From the NCBI RefSeq assembly GCF_014898055.3, contig NW_023603184.1:32735359-32799358 (forward strand): DNA of 64,000 nucleotides, given 5' to 3'. Origin of the DNA: Talpa occidentalis. Taxonomy: Eukaryota > Chordata > Mammalia > Eulipotyphla > Talpidae. Below, one piece after another: positions 54,683-64,000 of this stretch (the first letter of the stretch is position 1; every line of letters begins with the position of its first letter). The notes under the pieces are model-generated. The model did no database searches. It saw only the letters and a list, made by a program, of their open reading frames with translations, and was not told the origin of the DNA. The translations under genes and the position numbers were made by a program.

Positions 54683-54812
54683 AGACCAGGTACACGCATG
54701 TGGGGGGAGAGGGATGAGAGAAGGACACATATTTGGGAGGGAGACTGGACTTAGGAAATACAGAGTGGCATGGACAGTACACCAGAAAATCAAAGATAAA
54801 CAAGGTCAACTT
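54683..54812 (+). repeat. Inverted repeat, right arm
   Basis: Partner of the left arm at 54181-54322, with a spacer of about 360 bp. The family is not recognised. Confidence 0.85.
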
Positions 54813-55239
54813 GAAGACCTCCTTCAGCTGGAATATAAAAAGGCAGTCAAGTCTTTGCTTAATAAGAAGATAGAGAGGGATTGGGAATGGCTTCTGTAAT
54901 GGTGAAGAGCACTGAGCACAGATGTGACACAGGTAACTTATCGGTAACTAAAATTTCACCTGCACAAAACACAATGAACCATCTACCACCATCCTGCTTT
55001 TTCCCCTCCCCAAATCTGTTTTCTTGTCTGACCGTCCTCTTCCTGGATGCCATCACTGTGCTCATCACCTCAGATGCATGCCTGAGTCCTCTCATTCTCT
55101 AAGTCCAACCCATCACCAAGTCCCGCAAATCTATCTCCCTGGGTCTGCTGTCATGTGGCCCCTTTCTCCATCCCATCGTCACAGAGCTGTTTCAGGCCTC
55201 AGGGCTTCTGCACTGGACAACTGCAATCACTTCCAATTA

Positions 55240-55765
55240 CCCTCCTCTCTGCTGTTTCTCCTTCTTTCCAATTTATTGAGTGCCCAAGGTCACCTTTCTA
55301 AATCTCAGGTCTGACTAGCAACTCCCCTATTCAAAACCTGCTAATGGCCCCCTTTCTGCTTACAGAACAAACCAGGAATCTTTTAGTCAGATGTAGAAGA
55401 ACATCTATGAATAGACTACAGCGCACCTTTGCAGTCTTATGTCCTTCTAGGTTTTCCCCCATAAGAACCCTATGTTGCGATCAAAGCAGAATGAACACTG
55501 ATGATCTCTGCTGAGACCAAAGGTATTTCCCTCTCTGTGCCACTGCCTGTGTTAGTTCCTCTTTGCTGTCCCAGTCTCTCAGCTGTTTCTGTTAAAATAC
55601 TACCCATCCTTCACACTCAGTGGAAATCTACTTTCCCCATGAAGTCTCCCCTAGTTAGCGAAATTCCACAATCCTCAGAATTTCCACAACCCCATACCTA
55701 TCATTCTTAGGACACTGGGCATTTTCTTCTGTGACAGCTGCTTATGTTTTAGTTCCCACCCTTAA
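55240..55765 (+). mobile_element. L2 LINE 3' fragment
   Basis: 'cacctttctaaatctcaggtc', 'tattcaaaacctgctaatggc', 'tttccccatgaagtctcccc' and 'cataccta..attcttagg' are L2-like in order. Confidence 0.7.
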
Positions 55766-55799
55766 CTCCACCTCTAGCACCAGATACCCAGCACGGCAG

Positions 55800-55940
55800 A
55801 AGAAAACATGCTTTTGTCTCGGGACCTCAGTTCCAGATCTGTAACATGAACATTACTCAGTCAAATTCATGGAAATATCAAGAGGATTAAGTAAAATGAT
55901 ATATGCAGATTACCAATACATACTAGGTAGTTATCAAATC
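55800..55940 (+). mobile_element. MIR fragment, sense
   Basis: 'ctcgggacctcagttccag', 'atctgtaacatgaacattac' and 'tcaagaggattaagtaaaatg' match MIR sense. Confidence 0.55.
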
Positions 55941-55957
55941 CAAAACCCACTCTTTTT

Positions 55958-56233
55958 AAGATCTATTTATTTATGCATACAAGAACGGGGGTTACAGGCC
56001 AGAGGTATGGGAGGTGAGAGGATTCACCAGAGACAGAGTAGGGAACAGAACAGGCAGGCTGACTGAAATACGCTGCTGAGGGGAACAGCGGGAGAGTCAA
56101 GAGAGGTTCTATAAGTACTATAAGTCTGCTGCACCATGTGGGTTGCTCCCTGGCCAGGGATAGAACTCGTGCTGCAGTGGCTGCGGATAGCTTCACAGGT
56201 TGTATCTTAACCCCTTGCACCACCAGGGAGGCC
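55958..56233 (-). mobile_element. tRNA-derived SINE, older subfamily, antisense
   Basis: Complete reverse copy with an exact 18-bp duplication, CCAAAACCCACTCTTTTT, at 55940-55957 and 56234-56251. A short internal tandem repeat of 'ctataagta' lies near 56108-56125. Confidence 0.95.
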
Positions 56234-56479
56234 CCAAAACCCACTCTTTTTGAGAGTACTTATTGAACAAATGAAACTTACGTGCTTTACAGTTTGCAAA
56301 GAAATATTACTACACTTTTTTTCGTGGAAGGAACAATAAGGGTAGAGGGGAGAAGTGAGTAAAGAGTCAGTAAATATGTAGGAGACATGAGTAGCCCAGT
56401 CTCACTTGTCTGAACAACTCATCCTAGAGGATAGGAGGTTAGATTACGAAAGAGCTGAAATGTTTGGCCTGATACAATT

Positions 56480-56760
56480 TTAACCTAAAAAGTGGAGCAG
56501 TATTTGGAGTCTACCAGTCTGTGTGATGGAAGAAGGATGAAGGACCGGCAAATCACTAAGAGGCTACTGCAGTGGCCCAGGAGACAGAGCGCAAACACCT
56601 GCCTGAGGCCAGTGGCAGCCACACGGGAAGAGACAAAAATGGCTGGATTTGCAAGTCATGTCCCAGGGAAAATGACAGGGTTGGCGAGTGCTGACAGACT
56701 AAATGACTGGAGACCTCTTCACAAGCTGAGTCACAGAGGACTCTGAGGCTGGGTAATTAG
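56480..56760 (+). mobile_element. Old mammalian interspersed repeat, family uncertain
   Basis: 'aggctactgcagtggcccagg' and similar wording resemble a widespread repeat. I do not name it. Confidence 0.3.
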
Positions 56761-57220
56761 GAGAACAGAAGAACACCTGGGAAAATAGAGCACTGGCTGG
56801 GAGGTGGGGAGAGGATAGAGGGAGCAGCACATATAGGAAAAACATATGTGTATTTTTTTTTAGCCTGAGGTGGTTCACAGGCAGAAATGAGGAATTAGTG
56901 CATAGTAGTTCTGGGAGACTGAGAGGCCACTTTAGCAACAAACAAAACCCCCTTTTGTACATGAGGGCCTATAAGGACTCACTGAACAAAAGGCATGCAG
57001 GAAGAAGTGTCCCACAGGCTGAGCCCATAAGCTCTCTGGGGACAAGGGAGGAGGTCACACGTCCAGGCTGCCACTTCCTTACACTGACAAGGCGTGGTAT
57101 TGCAAAATGGAGCCCCAAATTGTCTTATTTGCAAAGAGAGATTCAGAAAGTTGGTGCCTTCTCCAAAAAGTTAGCTTCCATGGAGAGAATAAAGTTTATA
57201 CTCTAAAATCTAGTCTAGCA
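56761..57220. other. Unassigned non-coding stretch
   Basis: No supported feature. Confidence 0.4.
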
Positions 57221-57224
57221 TCAG

Positions 57225-57320
57225 GGGCTAACATTTATTAGCTGGGTGACCTAGGATTAATCACTTAAACTCTCTGGGTCTCGGTTTTTTTATTGGTAAG
57301 TGCAGTAATGGTATCTAAAG
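57225..57320 (+). mobile_element. MIR fragment, sense
   Basis: 'ttattagctgggtgacctagg', 'aatcacttaaactctctggg' and 'tctcggtttttttattgg' match MIR sense. Confidence 0.7.
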
Positions 57321-59865
57321 AGCAAGAAGAGACCAGAAAATTTTAGGAGGTCTCTCAGTTCTATGATCTAAGATTCAGTGTTTAATCTAAATCCTACAGG
57401 ACAGACCCCAATCTTTCTGACCCTAGTACTGTGACTCACTGCAAAAGCCTATATGATAGGAGATATTGAGAAACTGGCAGAATCACGGGTTTAGAGTGGG
57501 GGCAGAAATTCCAACTGTCAGGTCCCAGTCACCAAAAGATACAGCTAGAATATTAAAGCTGGCCCAAGGACAGAATATAATTAATCTTCCAAGCAATAAA
57601 AATATTTAATTCATTCATCTGAGAGAAATGACAAGAGAGAAGATAGATATTTACTTTTTTCCTCCCTGTTCTGACAAGGTTGCTCTAGATGGATCGTGGA
57701 ACATTTAATGGACTTTAATATAAGTGTCTGAAATGCAAACAAGTAAATGATGAGGGGCCGGAGCAGCAAGCGGTAGAAGCTGACATTGTGAAGGCTGCAA
57801 CCAGGGCACATATTTCCAAAGCAGAGCTCTGTCTAGGAAGAGAAGTTTATATGCAATCATTCAGGTGACAACAGAATGAAAAGATGGGGCTAGATATGAG
57901 GGAAATTGCAGGAGTGAAATCATCAAATTTGATCAGTGAATGGATAGATATTAAAGGAAAGAAGAGGCACACTGAAGCTTTCTGAGCTTCCTAACCAGCA
58001 TCAGAACTGGGAGTCACCAAAGTAGGCAAGAGGACAGCCATAGAAAGAGAGGTAAGGGGAGTCTCCAAGTCCTGCGACAGTCTTAAGGGCAAGACTACAG
58101 CTACTAGCAGTGAACACTTCTATCCCCCTTCACTCAGCCATACAGACCTCAAGAGCATGACTACAAAGTGCTAGAGCAGTCAGCCCATACCTGCTCTGTG
58201 CTCAGAGCAGAGGACGGGTCCCAGGGTCAGGAGTAAACATTCTGGGAAGTGTCCAGGGATTAGGAGAGTAGCAAAGCAGAAGGAAGGGGAGAAAATGTAG
58301 GCTCTGCGCTGCTTTTGTGTCTCATATACCTTCCTCCTTGGAGAGGGCTAAGGAGGGCTCCAAGAAACAAGACAGCATTTCTAAGGTTGGAAATGGGAGA
58401 ACGGGCCTGGCCTACTCCAGTGTTGGGGCGAAGTCATCAAGAAGATTCTGGATTATCTAAGCTGCCCTCGGCAACAGCAGACACGAATGGTTAGGGATAA
58501 AGGACACTCTTTAAGACTAAAAAGGCTGCAGCCAAAGGTAGACGAGTTCAGCCAAGACAATTCAGAGGATCTCCAACCTGCCAGGCTGAGCCCTGCCAGC
58601 ACAGGGCACTGTTACTGCAGGCCCTGCCTTTCACTCCCCTAGGTGATTCTTGGCAAACTTCAAATTACATCTCTCCAGCTTTTCTGTGTGCTGCAACCAT
58701 TTCTACAAACTGTTCTGACAGTATTGATTCTAATTACAAGTCCCTTAATGGAGAATATTAGGAAATGTCTATGAATGTGTCTGCCTCTGAGTGGAAACCT
58801 TCCTACGTATCAAGAAATATTTCTTCTTTCCTTCCTTCTCTTCCCTTCTTCCGGCTTTCTTTTGGCAAATACCAAGCAGATGTAAGACCTACAAACTTGT
58901 AAATGGATATAAATTTCCTTTTTTTTTTTAAAGGCATTTGAAGCCACATGCTCTGACATGACACAACATAAAAGAATGTCTACTTTGATGTGGACTGGGT
59001 CTGTTCTAGCTACCTAACTACCAGGCCCATCAAAGCCTGATTTTCACAGTTGGAATGTCTGACAACTATTGTAATGGACTTGTTTTTCTGTTCACTCCTC
59101 TTAGCTAAAGCCAGAGACTACTTGACATTTGAATTATCAACTGTCTTCCAAAACACATTGGCCTTGAAGTTGGTTTTGAAAGATCCTGCACAAATGGTTC
59201 ATTTGATTAGCAAACTTCTGTGTATCTATCACAAAATGGGTAGACATTTCTGCATGTCAGCTGTAAGATCAATACTTGGTCTAAAAGCAGAATTCCTTAT
59301 ATTGCATTGAGATCATCCAAGAGATCCAGGGAAAATTACTAGGGAGACCATTTTTATCCCACCCTCTGATTTCTCCTCAAAAGAGAAGAGAGACTGTACA
59401 GAATTTAAATGGTCTAACAAAAGTTGTCTTTGAAGCACATTTCAGTAAATTTAAGTATAATTTATTGAAAACAATTTTCAGTCAAAATGAGTCCAATTTT
59501 CTCACAGAATAACATAAAAGCACTGGGTTGCTGCCATACTCAGCCTTTTTTTGGGGGGACTGGGAGAATTTGAGCCCTCCCTCTGAGGCAAGACCCATTC
59601 CTACCAAGGAAGGGGGAGGAGGATGGCAGAAATGCTAGTCCTACTAAAAAAACACCAGCCCTGGCCTGACCTGTTTTGGTCTAAAGGTGGTGAGGGCTAC
59701 ACTTGTTTAGTGGGGAATCTAGGAACCCAACATCAGCAGGATGCAGGATTCCCTCCCTAATGGGTCATTAACAGGTAGAGACTGTTGAGCATGATCACCT
59801 GACAGAAGGTGATAGAAGATGATGGTGTGAAATCCAGAAGGAGGAAGGTGTTCCCAGAAGCCCAT
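57321..59865. other. Long unassigned non-coding stretch
   Basis: I see no gene or clear repeat here. An 86-codon frame at 59050-59310 has no recognised domain or splice context. Confidence 0.4.
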
Positions 59866-59882
59866 TAGGAATGAGGACAAGC

Positions 59883-60157
59883 GGGCCTCCCTGGTGACAC
59901 AAAGGGTTAAGCACCACACTATGAAGCAATCCGAAGCCTCTGAAGCACAAGTTCGATCCCCGGCCAGGATCAACCCACATGGCGCAGCAGACCTCTCCTG
60001 TCTCGCCCACTGCTGCCCTCAGCAGTGTATTTCAGTCAGTCCCCCTGTTCTGTTCCCCACTCTGTCTCTGATGAATCCTCTCACCCGCCCCCACCCCACA
60101 TCTCTGGCCTGTACCCCAGCTCTTGTATGCATAAATAAATCTTAAAAAAAAAAAAAG
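59883..60157 (+). mobile_element. tRNA-derived SINE, older subfamily
   Basis: Complete copy with an exact 15-bp duplication, GGAATGAGGACAAGC, at 59868-59882 and 60158-60172. Confidence 0.95.
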
Positions 60158-60224
60158 GGAATGAGGACAAGCATATGCCTGGGTATAATGTGGTTAGGAC
60201 AGCATTGAGCTAGCCAGTGTTCTA

Positions 60225-60330
60225 AGTATTTTGTCTCTGTGCCTTAGTTTGCCCATCTGTAAAATAAGAAGCTTGGATGAGCAGCTTGTAGGGTCCCCAT
60301 AAGCCCCAGCATCTTGAGATAGATTCTGGT
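60225..60330 (+). mobile_element. MIR fragment, sense
   Basis: 'tgtgccttagtttgcccatc', 'tgtaaaataagaagcttgg' match MIR sense. Confidence 0.65.
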
Positions 60331-60414
60331 CCTAGAGGGCCAAGGAGGTCATCAGCCTCCAAAAGTAGTCCCAAAACAGCATGGCAGGCCACCAGCATGG
60401 GCCCTTCATTTCTT

Positions 60415-60520
60415 CCTACCTTGACCCAATTCACTGTTCAAAACTTAGCTTGAATGCCACTGCCTTCAAGAAGTTTCCCCTGTCCTTTCTGACATACTCA
60501 CTCACTCCGCCCTGTAGGAG
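60415..60520 (+). mobile_element. L2 fragment
   Basis: 'caaaacttagcttgaatgcc', 'actgccttcaagaagtttcc' is a short L2 block. Confidence 0.55.
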
Positions 60521-60524
60521 CAGC

Positions 60525-61595
60525 TGATTAGGCTCAGTGCTCAGCACTGGGACTTTCAGGAATGGATGTGATATAAGGGAGAGGTAGGGGAGGGAGGGTG
60601 GAGAAGGGGAAACCAGTAGAAAGACAAACAGAAACATGACTAACCTTTTCCACAATACTGTTCAGAACCATCGAACCCAGTTCCAACCCCTAAAAAACCC
60701 CCTAGGGAAAGCCAAAAGACTTGCCCTGTGGTTTGGAATACCAGTGGCTAATGAAAATCCCGTCTGAACCAATCTTTGGCTCTTTTACTATTATTATTAC
60801 CATTGAGTAAAACCATCCCTAAGCTGCCAAAGGCTTTGCAGTCTGTAGAGAAACAGAAGGCAAAATGGCCACAGGAATAATCACCTGCAAAGGAGGGGTG
60901 GGGGGGCTGCAGTGCAGAGCTAGGGTGGTAGGGAGTTCAGTGGCTCAGGCTCTGGGAGACAGTGCCATGCTGTGGCCACCTGCCGCCTCTGCGCTGCCTT
61001 CCACAGCCGCTGCAGGTACAGGAGGCCTGTTTCCTGACCCAGTTTTCTCCCCAATCTCTATTTAGCTGTTCGCTAGTGATGCCCCTGGCATGCCAATCAG
61101 ATACTGCAGCCTGCAGTGCAGTTTGCTACAACAAATTCACAGTTCCTAGTAAATTCAGTGGAAAAGTACTGTGTCAAGCAGCCTAATTAAACTGACGTAA
61201 TTTCCACAGCCCCACACTTTTATCAAATAAGAAAAAATACTCAGAGAAAAAAAAGAAGGAAACCATGTCTTTCGGAGCCTATGAAATGGACTGGTTGCAA
61301 TGCATTTGAAGTATGTTTCTGCTCAGTGCCCTTGGAGCCAAGCTGTCCAAGTTTTGGGCCCAGGGCAAAAGTCTGGGCTGTGCTGAGAAGAACAGGAGGC
61401 TAAAGTCTGCAGGACCCTTTGCCTCTTCTTCACCCTGTGACCTTGGACGAGCTATTTCCAGTCTCTGGAGAAATGGGAACTATCAAACTAGACTGTCGTA
61501 GAAACATCCTGTAAGTTTCTCATTCTCTAGACTGTCAAACTGTCAAACTTTTTGCCAAAAAAGCATGTACTTTCTTGGCTAATGAGACAAAAAAC
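60525..61595. other. Unassigned non-coding stretch
   Basis: No supported gene. A G-rich run lies near 60894-60908. Confidence 0.4.
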
Positions 61596-61599
61596 TGAA

Positions 61600-61760
61600 T
61601 TAGAGGGCCTCGATGCTGGCTCTGGATCGGCTATTAGCTGCTAGTGACCTGGGGCCAGCCACATCAGTCCGAGGGACTTCAAAATCTTCATTTACAATAA
61701 TATGAGGAAGATGAATTGGATGAACTCCTCTGAAGCTAATGCTCTGTTCTATTCCATAAA
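61600..61760 (+). mobile_element. MIR-family fragment, sense
   Basis: 'attagctgctagtgacctgg', 'cttcaaaatcttcatttac', and 'agatgaattggatgaactcc' follow the MIR3-like sense order. Confidence 0.5.
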
Positions 61761-62435
61761 AGATTAAATTGGTCAGCACTACCTCGGAAAGGACAGCACC
61801 AATGTCACCCACCTGGAGCATTTCAATCTGCCCGCACTGGGCTTCCTCTTCTCTTGATGAGTTTTAGGTTCTTTCCTGCTGTGTTTAAAGATCCTCCATT
61901 CTAAAAACACAAAAGGGATACTTGCCTCTTCCTCCTTTAGAGGTTACTCAGGTAAATAAGTCACCATTTATCTCCCTCCTCCCCTGGTACCACTCTTGGA
62001 AGAACAAGGTACTATCCAGGCAGATGGGGAAAGAGGGCTACCCAGAGGGCAACCTGGTAGCCTGCTTGAGTTGAGGTGCCACTAAGATTTCCAAATGCAA
62101 ATCATAAGAATGCCCTAGACCTTATTGGATAGACGATAAAGAGAGGGTTGGCCAAAAGGAGAAGGACCCCAGAGGGAGAAAAGGGTAGGGGGGAATGAGT
62201 AAATGGAGCCAATCTGGAAACAAACATCAGGTTTCTCTTCTGATAAAAAAGAGAGTGCCTGTAGGAGAAAGCAAGGCAGACACACATAAAAGTGAAACAA
62301 AATAGCATGTATCCGGGTAAATTATAGGGACAACTATTCAGTTATTAGCCCTAGACATTCCATTTCCCTTACATTCTGAATCTATTTCTTCCTTTCCATT
62401 ATCACTGCCATAACCTTATTCAAATTCTCATCAAT
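61761..62435. other. Unassigned non-coding stretch
   Basis: No supported feature. Confidence 0.4.
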
Positions 62436-62439
62436 TTCT

Positions 62440-62850
62440 CCTCACTCGTGTCTTATCTTTTCCCTGCCACCACAGTGATCTTTCTAAAACACTATCGAAA
62501 CAAGTCACTTTTCCACTTAAGACCCAGATACCCCTTCAGCCTCATCCCTCCTGTCAGGCTGAAGTGCTTATAGTTCCCTAAATCTGCAGCTTTGGAGCTT
62601 CATGTAAGTAACTCTTGTTGCTGGTGTTCTGCCCTGCTCACAGTTTCTCTAACCACTACCGCCATTCAATCACTCTGAGCCAACTTTAATCCATGCCTTC
62701 AGACTCAGCTCAAACATGACATCTTCCAAGTCTGGACTATGTCCCTCCTCTTATGCGCCCATGAACATCTTATGTTTGTGCCTTCACAACCATTATCAGA
62801 TTGAATTGTTAAGGGCCCCTGATTCTTCCGTCTCCTCAACCATGTATTAA
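62440..62850 (+). mobile_element. L2 LINE 3' fragment
   Basis: Recognisable L2 order: 'gatctttctaaaacactatcg', 'acttaagacccagatacccc', 'cagctcaaacatgacatcttcc', 'tgtgccttcacaaccattatc'. Confidence 0.75.
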
Positions 62851-63400
62851 TATCTTGGAAACTTCCAGTGTCTAAATATAGTATTTCAGTATACAGTATT
62901 TCACTGGCATTCAGAAAATGGTTGATGGATGAATCAATCAATCAATCACTGTGGAAAACTGAGCCTATACCTTATGACAGGAAGAGAAAACAATCTATCA
63001 AAAAAGCAAGATTAACAGAAAGAATCATCAGAAATACGGAACAGACTAGAAGAAAAAAAGACAAGGGCCAAAAGCAGGATCTAAGGTTCAGGCTACAGAT
63101 GAACTTGACAGTAAGAAAAATAAAGACAAGAGACCCATCTGAGCTCTAGCTAAGGAAGATGGACAGAGTCCCACAGTTAGCATGGAAAGCCACAGAACAA
63201 TCTCAGGATCTGGAAGGAGTAAACTTTGTGCTAGAATCTATAGAACTCTCCCAAGACTAAAAAGAAGCCACAATGAAAGTAATAAATAGTTTAGCTTGGA
63301 ATCAGAAGAAAAAAAAAAAAAAGCTGGGGTAAAGGCCAGGACAAGACTAGATAGATCAAAGAGAAGATAATGGCAGGGAAATCTAGGAGGTAAAATGATA
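62851..63400. other. Unassigned non-coding stretch
   Basis: Purine-rich; a 16-base A run lies near 63307-63322. No gene supported. Confidence 0.4.
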
Positions 63401-63404
63401 GAGA

Positions 63405-63570
63405 ACAGGATTTGGAGTTGGGTGGCTCCACCACTTACCAGCTCTGTGTCCTTGGACAAGCTAAACCTTTTGTTATCTAGGAATTTTAGATTCTTCACTG
63501 GTAAAATGGGAACAGAATACCTATTTCATAGAACTATTAAAAAAACATGAGGTATACTATTGTTTGTAAA
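63405..63570 (+). mobile_element. MIR SINE, sense
   Basis: 'accacttaccagctctgtgtc', 'cttggacaagctaaacctt', 'actggtaaaatgggaacag' and 'catagaactattaaa' match MIR sense. Confidence 0.8.
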
Positions 63571-64000
63571 TGAAAGGAACAATGAAATTGGCATCTATTA
63601 TTATCAATGTTGACCAGAAGTTGCGTCTCTTCTGTCCCAAGGCCTCTAGTGCTTATAAATGGTTCCCGGTTCTCAGTGCAAGGGAGGAACATGTGTTGAT
63701 AAGTGAATGTACTCCAAGATATGAGGGACCCAATATGTTACTATTCCCAGTGGGAGATGCTGCTGCAAAGGGCAATGCTAAACCCCAAAGAATGGCACTA
63801 ACTTGTAAGCTAGATCAGAGCCCAGTGGGATGGCACAAAATAACGTGTTATTTTGTGTAACAGTCACAGTATGGATTTGTTATTCATGATATGGCTAAGG
63901 TGTCATTATACCATTAGACTCATACAGAGGACAAGCCAGAACTCCATCTGCAAGGAATACAGTGTCAGCAGTGTTACTTGAATGGTAATCATCCTGGATA

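Overview
The window reads as placental-mammal nuclear DNA. It is rich in interspersed repeats and poor in genes: there are no operons, ribosome-binding sites or dense ORFs, but there are many MIR, L2 and L1 relics, L3/CR1 and MER5 fossils, MaLR-type and ERV-type LTRs, and at least twelve copies (including a tail cut by the window edge) of a lineage-specific tRNA-derived SINE ending in a (TAAA)n/A-rich tail. The SINE head starts CCTCCCCGGTGGCGCAGCGG and has a clear RNA polymerase III A box and B box. It is not the primate Alu, rodent B1/B2, carnivore CAN, horse ERE or vesper-bat VES sequence as I remember them. A Laurasiatherian host fits, possibly a rhinolophoid bat carrying a Rhin-1-like SINE, but that name is from memory and uncertain.

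Layout. Positions 1-16200 are intergenic or intronic sequence with old MIR/L2/MER5 copies, three SINEs plus a SINE tail at the left edge, and a solo LTR near 10.0-10.4 kb. Positions 16199-23153 hold a full-length LINE-1 insertion flanked by a 14-bp target-site duplication. It has a CpG-rich 5'UTR, an intact ORF1, an ORF2 broken by frameshifts and by a nested young SINE (with its own 17-bp duplication), and about 230 bp of apparently transduced 3' flank ending in a second poly(A). Positions 23.2-34.8 kb hold old L1M/MLT1/L2/MIR relics, an 89-bp direct repeat, a SINE, and a 120-bp phase-0 open segment with good splice signals on both sides (28967-29086). Positions 34.8-39.3 kb contain a nested L1-in-L1 insertion, a second 5'-truncated L1 tail, and two SINEs. 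A second copy of the solo LTR lies at 39.6-40.0 kb. A GC-rich, CpG-rich segment at about 40.6-41.0 kb has two CCAAT boxes, a near-palindromic RFX X-box overlapping a strong Kozak ATG, and a possible splice donor; it is the best candidate promoter/first exon. Positions 41.4-64.0 kb are again repeats: SINEs, microsatellites, L1M/L3 fossils, a 16-bp-duplication-flanked hairpin element (47.3-47.45 kb), another solo LTR (52.6-53.1 kb) and an inverted repeat pair (54.2/54.7 kb).

No complete host protein-coding gene can be supported. The only intact long coding frame is L1 ORF1. The elements fit a retroposition model: L1 supplies reverse transcriptase/endonuclease, and the SINEs and the transduced flank show L1-style A-tails and target-site duplications. 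Boundaries of old repeats are approximate because they were judged by eye from family consensus patterns recalled from memory.
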